DNA of 64,000 bases from Mycolicibacter sp. MU0083 (GTDB taxonomy: Bacteria; Actinomycetota; Actinomycetes; Mycobacteriales; Mycobacteriaceae), in NCBI RefSeq assembly GCF_963378075.1, contig NZ_OY726394.1, forward strand, positions 2,914,001 through 2,978,000. Reading direction: 5' to 3'. Numbering within the stretch: the stretch's first letter is position 1; each line of letters starts with the position of its first letter. A model generated the notes under the pieces. It was not told the DNA's origin. It searched no databases and saw nothing but the letters and a program-made list of their open reading frames with translations. A program made the position numbers and the translations under genes. This document shows positions 1 to 7,759 of this stretch, one piece after another.

Positions 1-204
1 CGTGAGCTCACCAGCCGTGATGTGGTGTTCGTCGGGCACGGCCACTTCTGCCGGGCGCTGATCGCCCGCTGGTTGGAACTGCCGGTGACCGCGGGGGCGG
101 GGTTCGGGATGCCGGTGGCATCGGTGGCCGTCTGCGGGTTCGAGCACGGGGGGCGTCAGCTCCGCGCGCTCGGGTTGACCGGATCGAAGGCCGGACGGCT
201 GTGA
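1..204 (+). CDS. gpm2: Histidine phosphatase family protein, C-terminal part (partial)
   Basis: The reading frame is open from the first base and continues to a TGA at 202-204, so only the last 67 residues are present. The fragment has the second-half signature of the phosphoglycerate mutase-like superfamily, VVFVGHGHFCRAL, in which the HGH histidine helps form the phosphate pocket. Such proteins hydrolyse phosphomonoesters. The stop overlaps the entC start by four bases (GTGA), so the two are translationally coupled. By synteny it corresponds to M. tuberculosis Rv3214 (gpm2, an acid phosphatase despite its name). The symbol rests on gene order because the N-terminal RHG motif lies outside the window. 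Confidence 0.8.
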   Translation, partial: RELTSRDVVFVGHGHFCRALIARWLELPVTAGAGFGMPVASVAVCGFEHGGRQLRALGLTGSKAGRL

Positions 205-1316
205 GCACACCCGCATTCGCGTTGTCCGGGCCCTCGGGCACGCTGTCGGCGGAGGCGATGGCGACCGGTTTCGCCGACATCGCCGACGCCCGCGCCGCGC
301 TGTCGTCCGGCGAAGCACCGATCGTGGTGGGCGCGTTACCTTTCCGTCCGGATGCTCCGGCAGCATTGTTCGTCCCACGCGGGTTGCGTCGCGGCGCCGC
401 CCTGCCGCCCCGGCCCGAGGCTCCGATGCCCGCGGTCCGGATCGGCACGCAACAGCCGCCTCCCGACGAGCACCGGGCCCGGATCCGGCGGGCGCTGCGG
501 GAACTGACCGCACCGAACAGCGCGCTGCACAAGGTGGTGCTGGCCCGGGCGCTACGACTTGAGGCCGACGATCCGCTGGATGCCGGGACCGTGCTGCGCC
601 GACTGGTCGCCGCCGACCCGAGCGGTTACGGCTACCTGGTGGACCTGAGCGCGGCCGGGGATCCCTACCGCGGGGCCGCGCTCGTCGGAGCCAGCCCGGA
701 ACTGCTGGTCGCCCGTGACGGCGACCGGGTCACCTGCCGCCCCTTCGCCGGTTCGGCGCCGCGTTCAACCGACCCGCAGATCGACTCCGCCAACGGCGCG
801 GCGCTGGCGGAGTCCGGCAAGAACCGCCACGAGCACCAACTGGTCGTCGATCAGTTGCGCGCCGCACTCGAGCCGCTCTGCGACGAACTCGACGTCGCGC
901 CGTCACCACGGCTGAGCAGTACCGCGGCGGTCTGGCATCTGAGCACGCCGATCACCGGCCGGCTACGCGATTCGGCAACCACCGCACTGGATCTGGCTCA
1001 GTTGCTGCACCCGACCGCCGCGGTCGGGGGCGTTCCGACGGCCGCCGCGGTCGAGCTGATCGACGAACTGGAGGACGATCGCGGTTTCTACGCCGGCACG
1101 GTCGGCTGGTGTGACGCCGACGGGAACGGACGCTGGGTGGTGTCGGTGCGCTGCGCGCAACTCTCCGCCGACCGGCGGTTCGCGCTGGCCCATGCCGGCG
1201 GCGGAATCGTCGCCGAATCCGATCCCGACGATGAACTGGCCGAAACGGTGACGAAGTTCAGCACGATTCTGGCGGCGCTGGGGATTGCGCCGCCCAGCGC
1301 AGCGCCGCCGGGCTGA
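201..1316 (+). CDS. entC: Isochorismate synthase (EntC/MenF family)
   Basis: This 371-residue chorismate-binding enzyme is predicted to convert chorismate to isochorismate, the precursor for menaquinone or salicylate-type siderophores. The C-terminal two thirds carry the family core: KVVLARAL, PELLVARDGDRVTCRPFAGS, ESGKNRHEHQLVVDQL, HPTAAVGGVPTAAA, and the FYAGTVGW segment with the catalytic-region acidic residues. The first 100 residues are the variable N-terminal domain. The start is the GTG at 201, overlapping the upstream stop. By position it matches Rv3215 (entC). Which pathway it feeds cannot be decided from the window. Its 3' end overlaps the convergent membrane-protein gene by 59 bases. 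Confidence 0.88.
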   Translation: MSTPAFALSGPSGTLSAEAMATGFADIADARAALSSGEAPIVVGALPFRPDAPAALFVPRGLRRGAALPPRPEAPMPAVRIGTQQPPPDEHRARIRRALRELTAPNSALHKVVLARALRLEADDPLDAGTVLRRLVAADPSGYGYLVDLSAAGDPYRGAALVGASPELLVARDGDRVTCRPFAGSAPRSTDPQIDSANGAALAESGKNRHEHQLVVDQLRAALEPLCDELDVAPSPRLSSTAAVWHLSTPITGRLRDSATTALDLAQLLHPTAAVGGVPTAAAVELIDELEDDRGFYAGTVGWCDADGNGRWVVSVRCAQLSADRRFALAHAGGGIVAESDPDDELAETVTKFSTILAALGIAPPSAAPPG

Positions 1317-1710
1317 ACAGCGCCAGCAGCACCACCAGCGCCGCCGCGCCGACCACCACGCCGTACCCCCAGCGGTGCGACCCCACCCCCAGATACCAGG
1401 CCACCGGCAGCAGGATCAGGTTGGCGAACACCGCGATTCCGCGGCCGAACCGCCGGCCCCGCAAGAGCGCCCAACCGGCCGCCGAGACGGCCGCACCGAG
1501 CAGCGCGAACCACCCGGCGGTGGCGTAGCCGTTGGCGGAGTGCTGATCGGCGCCGGCGAGCGCCCGCAGCACCAATATCGCCGCCACAACCCATGCCACC
1601 GCACCTTGCACGGCAACGATCAGGCCCGCTCCGTACACGGCTCGCGGTGGTTCGACGACGGCTTTCACGCCGCCAGCGTAACCACCCTCCCGGATCCCTT
1701 CGATGCCCAT
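1258..1710 (-). CDS. Four-helix integral membrane protein, unknown function (Rv3217c-like)
   Basis: This 150-residue protein has four hydrophobic stretches (about residues 26-48, 62-82, 90-107 and 113-131) separated by short Arg-rich loops, so it is a small inner-membrane protein. No catalytic motif is visible. Position between entC and the DAG-kinase gene matches Rv3217c of M. tuberculosis, whose role is unknown. The ATG at 1708-1710 is used here, but an in-frame GTG fifteen codons in, giving a protein beginning VKAVVEPP, would suit the membrane topology equally well. It is convergent with entC with a 59-base coding overlap and divergent from the next gene with only 13 bases between starts. 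Confidence 0.65.
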   Translation of the reverse strand: MGIEGIREGGYAGGVKAVVEPPRAVYGAGLIVAVQGAVAWVVAAILVLRALAGADQHSANGYATAGWFALLGAAVSAAGWALLRGRRFGRGIAVFANLILLPVAWYLGVGSHRWGYGVVVGAAALVVLLALFSPAALRWAAQSPAPPESC

Positions 1711-1723
1711 AGACTGCTAATCC

Positions 1724-2701
1724 GTGCGCGCCGTGCTGATTGTGAACCCCAATGCCACATCCACCACCGCCGCGGGCCGGGACCTGCTGGCCCACGCACT
1801 CAAGAGCCGGCTCGATCTGACCGTGGTGCACACCGACTACCGCGGCCACGCCATCGAGATCAGTCAGGCCGCATGCCGGGACGGGGTCGACCTGGTGATC
1901 GCGCACGGCGGCGACGGCACGGTGCACGGGGTCGTCAACGGCCTGCTCGGGGCTCCCGGTTCACCGCCGCCCGCGCATCTGCCGGCGGTGGCCGTGGTTC
2001 CGGGCGGGTCGGCCAACGTCTTTGCGCGTTCGTTGGGGATCGCCGCCGATCCGATCACCGCGACCAATCAGCTCATCGAGTTGATCAATCCTCCGCACGG
2101 CCGGCCCACTTGGCGCCGGATCGGCCTGATCGACTGCGGCGAGCGCTGGTCGGTGCTCAACGCCGGCATGGGGGTCGACGGCGAGGTGGTGGCCGCGGTC
2201 GAAGCCGAACGTGAGAAGGGTCATGCCGTCACCGCGTTGCGGTACATCCGTGCCGCGGTGCCGGCGGTGCTGGCCACCACACGCAAAGCGCCCACGCTGA
2301 CGCTGCGCCTGGGCGACGGCGAACCCGTCACCGGTGTGCATCTCGTGTTCGTCTCCAATTGCGCGCCATGGACCTATGCCGATGAACGGTGCGTGTGGAC
2401 CAACCCCGATACGACCTTCGAGTCCGGCATGGGCATCTTCGCGACCACCAGCATGAAGGTGTTCCCGACGCTGCGGCTGGTGCGCCAGATGCTGTCGAAA
2501 CAACCCAAACTCCAAGCCAAACAACTCATTCGGGACGACGATGTGGCCCTGCTGCGCGTCGATGCCGGTGATAATCCGATTGCGACGCAGATCGACGGCG
2601 AATACCTTGGGCTGCGTAGCGAGATGACTTTCCGCGCGGTTCCCGATGCGCTGAGCGTGGTAGCGCCTCCGGCGATAAATCCCGCTGACCTGCGGAGATA
2701 G
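1724..2701 (+). CDS. Diacylglycerol kinase-like lipid kinase
   Basis: This 325-residue protein has the diacylglycerol/sphingosine kinase catalytic fold. The N-terminus VLIVNPNATST is the nucleotide-site strand, AHGGDGTVHGVVNGL is the GGDGT loop that binds ATP, and PGGSANVFARSLG is the third conserved motif. These proteins phosphorylate membrane lipids, typically diacylglycerol to phosphatidic acid or related phosphatidylinositol mannoside precursors, so it probably acts at the cytoplasmic membrane. The true substrate is not known. The GTG at 1724 is the only start that preserves the first strand. Gene order matches Rv3218, immediately upstream of whiB1. Confidence 0.85.
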   Translation: MRAVLIVNPNATSTTAAGRDLLAHALKSRLDLTVVHTDYRGHAIEISQAACRDGVDLVIAHGGDGTVHGVVNGLLGAPGSPPPAHLPAVAVVPGGSANVFARSLGIAADPITATNQLIELINPPHGRPTWRRIGLIDCGERWSVLNAGMGVDGEVVAAVEAEREKGHAVTALRYIRAAVPAVLATTRKAPTLTLRLGDGEPVTGVHLVFVSNCAPWTYADERCVWTNPDTTFESGMGIFATTSMKVFPTLRLVRQMLSKQPKLQAKQLIRDDDVALLRVDAGDNPIATQIDGEYLGLRSEMTFRAVPDALSVVAPPAINPADLRR

Positions 2702-2786
2702 CGCGTCAATCCGTTGATGAGCGCATAACTGAGCCCACTGTAATACATCGTCGCAGGCGGCCGCAGAGCAGCCCCGCGAAGACGTG

Positions 2787-2799
2787 ACGTGGGCCACGT
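2787..2799. promoter_or_regulatory. Palindrome in the whiB1 upstream region, possible CRP-type site
   Basis: ACGTGG and CCACGT flank a single G to form a perfect palindrome, and the surrounding bases (cGTGAcgtgggccACg) loosely match the mycobacterial CRP consensus TGTGA-N6-TCACA. In M. tuberculosis whiB1 is known to be controlled by the cAMP receptor protein and by WhiB1 itself. A TTGACA -35-like hexamer follows at 2814-2819. No clear -10 hexamer was found at the expected spacing. The assignment to CRP is inference from the neighbouring gene and a partial match. Confidence 0.35.
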
Positions 2800-2943
2800 G
2801 ATAGAGCGCACTCTTGACATCTGTCCAAGCTGTGAAACGATCAAGCGATCGGATGCAAGCCGTAACCATTTCTTGCGCCGCTTATAAACAGCCGAAAAGC
2901 ACTAGCGCACCCCGCTGCGCCCAAAGTAAGGAGTTGGAGACCT

Positions 2944-3198
2944 ATGGATTGGCGCCACAAGGCGGTCTGTCGCGACGAAGACCCGGAGCTGTTCTTCCCG
3001 GTGGGAAACAGCGGTCCGGCGATCGCGCAGATTGCTTCCGCTAAGCAGGTCTGCACCCGCTGCCCGGTGGTCACCGAGTGCCTGACCTGGGCACTGGAGA
3101 CCGGCCAGGACGCCGGCGTGTGGGGTGGCATGAGCGAGGACGAGCGGCGTGCGCTCAAGCGCCGCAACGCCCGCACCCGGGCGCGCAGCGGGGTCTGA
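2944..3198 (+). CDS. whiB1: Iron-sulfur transcription factor WhiB1
   Basis: This 84-residue WhiB-like protein has the four cluster-binding cysteines Cys9, Cys37, Cys40 and Cys46 (spacing C-x27-C-x2-C-x5-C), followed by the GVWGG turn at 58-62 and a basic tail rich in Arg and Lys for DNA contact. The family binds a [4Fe-4S] cluster that reacts with nitric oxide. M. tuberculosis WhiB1 is essential and regulates with the principal sigma factor. The ATG has a strong upstream AAGGAG (around 2927). The gene is monocistronic: a long upstream region holds its promoter and a strong terminator follows it. Confidence 0.96.
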   Translation: MDWRHKAVCRDEDPELFFPVGNSGPAIAQIASAKQVCTRCPVVTECLTWALETGQDAGVWGGMSEDERRALKRRNARTRARSGV

Positions 3199-3213
3199 CC
3201 CAACAGTCGGACG

Positions 3214-3252
3214 ACGACGCGGCCCCGATCTTGTCGGGGCCGCGTCGTTTTG
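3214..3252. terminator. Intrinsic terminator between whiB1 and pdtaS
   Basis: A perfect 15-base inverted repeat (left arm 3214-3228, right arm 3234-3248) with a five-base loop is followed by TTT on the + strand. It ends whiB1 transcription. Because pdtaS converges on it, with its stop at 3275, the hairpin probably works in both directions. Confidence 0.9.
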
Positions 3253-3274
3253 CGTCGGGGGGTGGGTAGGTTCC

Positions 3275-4771
3275 TCACGGCGTCTGGCGTACCCGCCGTC
3301 CGCCGACCGGGACCCGCAGGACCATCTCCGTGCCCCCGCCCGGCGCGTCGCGGGCGGTCAGCGATCCGTTGAGTTCCGCCGACACCAAGGCGTTGACGAT
3401 CTGCAGACCGAGCCGGTCGGACGTCTCCAGCCGGAAACCTTCGGGGAGCCCGTGCCCGTCGTCGTGGACCACCACGTCGAGCCAGCGCGCCGAACGTTCC
3501 GCCCGAATCGTCACCGCCCGCCCGCCGTCCTCCGCCTCGAAGGCGTGCTCGATGGCGTTCTGCACCAGTTCGGTGATCACCATGATCAGGGCGGTGGCCC
3601 GGTCGGCGTCCAGTGCTCCGAGCGATCCGATCCGGGCGACCCGGATGGGGATGTCGACGCTGGCGACGTCGTTCATCATCGGCAGGATGCGGTCGATCAC
3701 CTTGTCGAGGTTCACCACCTCGTCGACCGACATCGACAGGGCGTCGTGGACCAGTGCGATCGACGACACCCGACGTACCGATTCCAGCAACGCCTCGCGT
3801 CCCTCCACGCTGGCCGTGCGGCGGGCCTGTAATCGCAGCAGTGCCGCCACCGTCTGCAGGTTGTTCTTCACCCGGTGATGGATCTCGCGGATGGTCGCAT
3901 CCTTGGACAGCAGGGCGCGATCGCGGCGTTTCACCTCGGTGACGTCACGGACGAGCACCGCCGCCCCGGCCGGCCGGCCGTGCACGATCAGCGGCAGTGT
4001 TCGCAGCAGGACCACCGCGCCGGCGGCATCGACCTCGAATCGCATGCTCGATCCACCCGAAAGCGAATCGGCGATGTGGTCGGCCAACTCGTGCGCTTCG
4101 AACGGATCGGAGATCAGCGGCCTGGTGACGGCCACCAGATCATGTCCGGCCAACTCGGCCGCCAAGCCCATCCGGTGGTAGGCCGAGACCGCGTTCGGGC
4201 TGGCGTAACGGACGGTGCCGTCCACGCCCAGCCGGATGAAGCCGTCACCGACTCGGGGGCTCGATCGCGACACCGCGATGTCGCCGACGTCGGGAAAGGT
4301 TCCCTCGGAGAGCATGTGCACCAGATCGGCCGCGCAGTCGAGATAGGCCGTCTCCAGGCGGCTGGATTCCCGCTCACCGGTCAATGCCGTCTGGTGGGTC
4401 AACACCGCCACCACCCGGTTGCCGTACCGGACCGGAACGGCTTCCATATTGCGTTGCCCCGCAGAGTTTTCCGGGCCGCGCCGCTCGACCACCCCCGACT
4501 CGAACGCGGCGACGGCCAGCGGCATCCAATCCGGTGCGACGACGGTGCCGACGGCGTCGCTGAGGAGCACCGTCGGTGCGGTATTGGGCCGACATTGCGC
4601 CACGCACACCAGCGAGCCGTCGGGATCCTGGTGGCGACGCACCCACATCAGATAGTCGGCGAACGACAGGTCCGCCAGCAGTTGCCACTCCCCGACTACG
4701 GCGTGCAGATGATCGACCGCGCTGCCGGGCAAGACGGTGTGTTCGGCGAGCAGGTCACCGAGGGTGGACAT
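3275..4771 (-). CDS. pdtaS: Sensor histidine kinase PdtaS
   Basis: This 498-residue cytosolic kinase has an N-terminal GAF-like region (about 20-155), a PAS domain (about 175-280, beginning at VGDGFIRLGVDGTVRYASPN) and a HisKA_2/HATPase module. The phosphoacceptor motif is REIHHRVKNNLQ at 295-306, and ATP-binding residues lie in VQNAIEHAFE and DDGHGLPEG. There is no membrane segment. In mycobacteria PdtaS phosphorylates PdtaR, an ANTAR-domain antiterminator encoded elsewhere, linking signals such as nutrient status, copper or NO to antitermination. Position after whiB1 matches Rv3220c. Thirty-two bases separate its start from the end of the biotinyl-protein gene upstream, so both may share a transcript. 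Confidence 0.93.
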   Translation of the reverse strand: MSTLGDLLAEHTVLPGSAVDHLHAVVGEWQLLADLSFADYLMWVRRHQDPDGSLVCVAQCRPNTAPTVLLSDAVGTVVAPDWMPLAVAAFESGVVERRGPENSAGQRNMEAVPVRYGNRVVAVLTHQTALTGERESSRLETAYLDCAADLVHMLSEGTFPDVGDIAVSRSSPRVGDGFIRLGVDGTVRYASPNAVSAYHRMGLAAELAGHDLVAVTRPLISDPFEAHELADHIADSLSGGSSMRFEVDAAGAVVLLRTLPLIVHGRPAGAAVLVRDVTEVKRRDRALLSKDATIREIHHRVKNNLQTVAALLRLQARRTASVEGREALLESVRRVSSIALVHDALSMSVDEVVNLDKVIDRILPMMNDVASVDIPIRVARIGSLGALDADRATALIMVITELVQNAIEHAFEAEDGGRAVTIRAERSARWLDVVVHDDGHGLPEGFRLETSDRLGLQIVNALVSAELNGSLTARDAPGGGTEMVLRVPVGGRRVRQTP

Positions 4772-4803
4772 CGGCTACCCGGCGCCGTTCACGGTGGGTG
4801 CGC

Positions 4804-5019
4804 TCAGCTGATCACGGCGATCAGGTCGCCGGCCTGAATCACGTCGCCGACCTGGACGGCTACCTTGCTGACGGTTCCGGCGGTCTCGGCCAGCACCGGG
4901 ATCTCCATCTTCATCGACTCCAGCAGGACCACGGTGTCGCCTTCATCGATCGATTCGCCCTCGTGGACCACGACTTCGAGCACGCTGGCTACGATCTCCG
5001 CGCGAACGTCCTCGGCCAT
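4804..5019 (-). CDS. Biotinylated single-domain protein TB7.3 (biotin/lipoyl attachment)
   Basis: This 71-residue protein consists only of a biotinyl/lipoyl barrel. The attachment motif is ESMKMEIPV with the biotin-accepting Lys37, followed by the symmetric hairpin ending in GDVIQAGDLIAVIS. It is the expected size and sequence type of the M. tuberculosis TB7.3 antigen (Rv3221c). The enzyme it serves as a carrier is not established. The start is the ATG at 5017-5019, which sits behind GAGGTG and gives the N-terminus MAEDVRAEIV. An in-frame ATG six codons upstream (5037) is possible but unneeded. It lies upstream of pdtaS on the same strand. Confidence 0.92.
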   Translation of the reverse strand: MAEDVRAEIVASVLEVVVHEGESIDEGDTVVLLESMKMEIPVLAETAGTVSKVAVQVGDVIQAGDLIAVIS

Positions 5020-5272
5020 CTTCACCTCGTTCATCAACCAGTCAATATCGAAAAAACCTGGACCTATCGAACCACAACCGGGGCGCCGGACCGGACAGGG
5101 CGCTCTGGTAAGCGAACTCCAAGATAATTAAGGAGATGGAGAGAGTTCGATCCGTGACCGTGTCGTGTTTCTCCTGTGACAATTGCATAGCACCGTTACT
5201 CGAGTGTTTCGAACGCGTGACGTATTCGCCGTGACGCGGCACAAGTCGACAGTGAACTTGAGGAGTAGCGCG

Positions 5273-5773
5273 TTGTCTGTGAACCGATTTGCCCAACCCC
5301 GATTCCGGCTACCGCTGGTGTGTGCCGGCGCGATGACACTGGCCACACTCGGATTCGGGATCGCCTCCGCCAAAGCGGCTCCGACCCTGGTCGACGAACC
5401 GATGCCGATGCCCGCCCAACTCAGCACGCCCACCATGACCGACATTCCCGGTGTCGGGGCGGCCGGTCTCAGCGCTCCCGGCATCGGTGTGCCCGGGGTC
5501 GGCGTCCCCGGCCTGCCCGGAGCGGCGGCCGGCGGGCCGACGGCGGGCGTGAATGCCGCGAACTCCTTCCTGCAGGCCCTCAACGGCATGCTGAACCGCG
5601 TGGTACCCGGCGTGGGCTCGATCATGCCGAACGACGTCAGCGCCCTGACCCCGCCCGGCGCGCCGATGTCGGGCGGCCCGGCACTGGAGGCCCCGCCGGC
5701 ACCGGCGGCACCGGCCGCGCCCGCAATCGTGCCGCAGACCCTGGCCGGAGCGCGGTCCTTCTCGGTGCACTGA
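5273..5773 (+). CDS. Secreted Ala/Pro/Gly-rich protein, unknown function
   Basis: Not recognised beyond its architecture. A Sec signal peptide runs to an AKA-A cleavage site about 30 residues from the chosen start (hydrophobic core LPLVCAGAMTLATLGFGIA). It is followed by a mature chain rich in Pro, Gly and Ala with a collagen-like GVPGVGVPGLPG stretch and an Ala-Pro tail. The start taken is a TTG at 5273 because AGGAG lies seven bases upstream (5261-5265). A GTG at 5279 and an in-frame ATG at 5183 are alternatives, the latter giving an unlikely long n-region. It is divergent from the biotinyl-protein gene and precedes the bL37 gene. Confidence 0.6.
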   Translation: MSVNRFAQPRFRLPLVCAGAMTLATLGFGIASAKAAPTLVDEPMPMPAQLSTPTMTDIPGVGAAGLSAPGIGVPGVGVPGLPGAAAGGPTAGVNAANSFLQALNGMLNRVVPGVGSIMPNDVSALTPPGAPMSGGPALEAPPAPAAPAAPAIVPQTLAGARSFSVH

Positions 5774-5871
5774 GACGTGGCGCCGGCCGGGGCCGGTCGA
5801 CTGCACGATTACGGCCGCGCCCGGTCATGTGAGAGACTGGCCTGTCGGAATATCTGCTAGGAGGACCCACC

Positions 5872-5961
5872 ATGGCCAAGCGAGGCCGCAAGAAGCGCGA
5901 CCGCAAGCACAGCAAAGCCAACCACGGCAAACGACCCAACTGCGGCTCGAAGTCCGTATAA
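5872..5961 (+). CDS. 50S ribosomal protein bL37 (29 codons)
   Basis: A 29-residue, extremely basic peptide begins MAKRGRKKRDRKHSKANHGK and continues RPNCGSKSV. The first 23 residues match what is known of bL37, the small mycobacterial large-subunit protein seen in ribosome cryo-EM structures. The usual form recalled is 24 residues ending in RPNA, so the last residues here look like a short C-terminal extension. An ideal AGGAGG (5859-5864) precedes the ATG, and a strong terminator lies downstream at 6042-6074. It sits close to sigH. Small size makes automated annotation likely to miss it. Confidence 0.88.
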   Translation: MAKRGRKKRDRKHSKANHGKRPNCGSKSV

Positions 5962-6041
5962 GCCTCGCCTCCAGGTAGAAAACCGGTCTTCGACTCGACG
6001 ACGACAGGTACGTCCGCGAGGCAAAAGGCTTACCGAAAAGA

Positions 6042-6074
6042 CCGCCCGGCTCAATCGAGCCCGGGCGGTTTTTT
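6042..6074. terminator. Intrinsic terminator between the bL37 gene and rshA
   Basis: CCGCCCGGCTC and GAGCCCGGGCGG pair with one bulged base across an AATC loop and are followed by six T residues on the + strand. It ends the bL37 transcript. On the opposite strand the hairpin is followed by TCTTTT, so it may also terminate sigH-rshA transcription. Confidence 0.88.
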
Positions 6075-6089
6075 CATATGTCGACCGAC

Positions 6090-6392
6090 CTACTCCCCTG
6101 CGGGAAACGTCCGGACGATGGTGGTGCGGCTGATCTCCAATCGCACCCGCTCATAGAGCCCCCGCGGGGCCTTGTCACCGCTGCATTTGCGGGCGATCAG
6201 CGTCTTGATCCGCTCCTCGACGCCGTAGTGCCGCAGACAACCCGGGCACTCCTCCAGGTGCTGACGCAGCTTGGCCTTGGTCTCGGCGGTGCATTCACCG
6301 TCGAGCAACGTCCATACCTCGGCGATCACCTGGGCACAGTCGGCATCGGCCTCGCCCGGCGAACTGCTGTGATTGCGTGGATGCTCGGTCAC
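6090..6392 (-). CDS. rshA: Zinc-binding redox anti-sigma factor RshA
   Basis: This 100-residue protein has the ZAS-family zinc motif H-x3-C-x2-C as HLEECPGC (His45, Cys49, Cys52), with additional cysteines at 19 and 34. Members bind their cognate ECF sigma factor when reduced and release it when disulfide stress oxidises the cysteines. Here the partner is SigH. The GTG start at 6390-6392 overlaps the sigH stop by four bases, which ties synthesis of the inhibitor to the sigma factor. Corresponds to RshA (Rv3221A) of M. tuberculosis and RsrA of Streptomyces. Confidence 0.93.
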   Translation of the reverse strand: MTEHPRNHSSSPGEADADCAQVIAEVWTLLDGECTAETKAKLRQHLEECPGCLRHYGVEERIKTLIARKCSGDKAPRGLYERVRLEISRTTIVRTFPAGE

Positions 6393-7141
6393 GACGGCAC
6401 CTCCTCAGACTTCTGGCCGTCGCGGATGAACCCGCGGTCGCGGGCAACATCGGCCAGCAGACCACGCAACTGACGTCGCCCGCGATGCAGGCGCGACATC
6501 ACCGTGCCGATCGGCGTATCCATGATCTCGGCGATCTCCTTGTAGGGGAATCCTTCGACGTCGGCGTAGTACACCGCCATCCGGAAATCTTCGGGAAGCT
6601 GCTGCAACGCCTCTTTGATCTCGGTATCGGGCAGCGACTCCAGCGCTTCCACCTCGGCCGAGCGCAGGCCGGTCGAGGTGTGCTCGGCGCTGGCCGCCAG
6701 CTGCCAGTCGGTGATCTCCTCGGTCGGATACTCCGCCGGACTGCGCTGCTTCTTCCGATAGCTGTTGATGTACGAGTTGGTCAGAATGCGGTACAGCCAG
6801 GCCTTGAGGTTGGTGCCCTCACGGAACGACCGGAACCCGGCGTAGGCCTTGACCATGGTTTCCTGCAGCAGATCCTCGGCGTCGGCGGGATTGCGCGTCA
6901 TCCGCAGGGCGCCGCCGTAGAGTTGGTCGAGCAACGGGATCGCGTCGCGCTCGAATCGGGCGGTCAGCTGTTCGTCGGTCTCATCGGAGCGCACGGGGGT
7001 TTTGACTTCGGCCCCGGACCCGGTCGCCTCGGTCTCACCTTCGACGTCAGCCATCTCGATCGCCACGGTCCCTTCTGTCGTGGTGCCGATGACCAACAGA
7101 GCAGTTGGCTCGCGTTCCAGCAGATCCATCGCCGTTGACAC
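6389..7141 (-). CDS. sigH: ECF sigma factor SigH (oxidative/heat stress)
   Basis: A 250-codon ECF sigma factor. Region 2 includes [20 protein letters not shown] and the -10 recognition segment around [19 protein letters not shown]. Region 4 has the helix-turn-helix [20 protein letters not shown]. SigH directs thioredoxin, heat-shock and other thiol-stress genes. The longest start is the GTG at 7139-7141, backed by AAGGAG five bases upstream and by a SigH-type promoter just beyond. The ATG at 7054 would give the 221-residue form whose N-terminus MADVEG resembles the M. tuberculosis start. Both isoforms may be made, as known for the Streptomyces orthologue SigR. It is followed directly by rshA. 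Confidence 0.94.
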   Translation of the reverse strand: MSTAMDLLEREPTALLVIGTTTEGTVAIEMADVEGETEATGSGAEVKTPVRSDETDEQLTARFERDAIPLLDQLYGGALRMTRNPADAEDLLQETMVKAYAGFRSFREGTNLKAWLYRILTNSYINSYRKKQRSPAEYPTEEITDWQLAASAEHTSTGLRSAEVEALESLPDTEIKEALQQLPEDFRMAVYYADVEGFPYKEIAEIMDTPIGTVMSRLHRGRRQLRGLLADVARDRGFIRDGQKSEEVPS

Positions 7142-7177
7142 CCGGACTCCTTCCCGATCCTAATGACTGCCCTACTC

Positions 7178-7204
7178 AACAGCGCCACCGGCGGAGCTAT
7201 TTCC
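7178..7204 (-). promoter_or_regulatory. Autoregulatory SigH-type promoter of sigH
   Basis: On the minus strand GGAAAT (7204 to 7199) is followed by an 18-base spacer and GTT (7180 to 7178). This is close to the SigH/SigR consensus GGAAYA-N16-20-GTT. It lies 37 bases before the long-form sigH start, as expected for positive autoregulation. The match is direct; use by SigH is inference. Confidence 0.72.
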
Positions 7205-7222
7205 GGCCGTTATCCTGGCGCG

Positions 7223-7714
7223 GTGAGTCGCGCAGCCACCCCGGCCCTCGCGGCCCTGTCCGCCGCGCAGGTCCCCCACGAGGTACTTCGCTACCGCCAC
7301 GACCCTCGCCAGGTGTCATTCGGCACCGAAGCCGTCGAGCAACTCACAACGGCCGCCGGCGTAGCGCCCGAGCAGATCTACAAGACGTTGATCCTGGCCG
7401 TCCCGGGCGGCCTTGCCGTGGCCGTGTTGCCGGTGCCGGCAAAACTGGCACTGAAGGCTGCGACCGCAGCGCTCGGAGTGGCCAGGGCGACGATGGCCGA
7501 CCCCGCGGTGGCCCAGCGGTCGACCGGTTACGTGGTTGGCGGGATCTCGCCGTTCGGGCAGCGCCGTGCACTGCCCACCGTGGTGGACTCCTCAGCCCTG
7601 GACTTCGAGAAGGTGCTGTGCAGCGCCGGGCAGCGCGGGTGCGACGTGGCGGTGGCTCCGACTGATCTCATCCGGCTCACCGGTGCGACGACCGCGGACA
7701 TTCAAGCCCGCTGA
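7223..7714 (+). CDS. ybaK: Cys-tRNA(Pro)/aminoacyl-tRNA deacylase, YbaK/EbsC family
   Basis: This 163-residue single-domain trans-editing protein hydrolyses mischarged tRNA, typically Cys-tRNA(Pro). Family features are QVPHEVLRYRHD at the start, the YKTLIL strand, PVPAKLALKAA with the conserved lysine, and GGISPFGQRRALPTVVD. The GTG at 7223 is chosen over an in-frame ATG at 7163 because the ATG lies inside the divergent sigH promoter, whereas TATCCT at 7211-7216 is a -10 placed for a leaderless transcript starting at the GTG. In M. tuberculosis this locus, from memory, holds only fragments of such a gene; here it is intact. Confidence 0.83.
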   Translation: MSRAATPALAALSAAQVPHEVLRYRHDPRQVSFGTEAVEQLTTAAGVAPEQIYKTLILAVPGGLAVAVLPVPAKLALKAATAALGVARATMADPAVAQRSTGYVVGGISPFGQRRALPTVVDSSALDFEKVLCSAGQRGCDVAVAPTDLIRLTGATTADIQAR

Positions 7715-7759
7715 ACTGCGGAAGTCTCTCCTGGCACGGTCGGCCCAATCCGAGTACCA

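Noticed and set aside
8-532. 174-codon minus-strand frame at the window start
   Set aside because: Antisense to entC and the phosphatase, with Arg/Pro/Ala-only composition typical of shadow frames.
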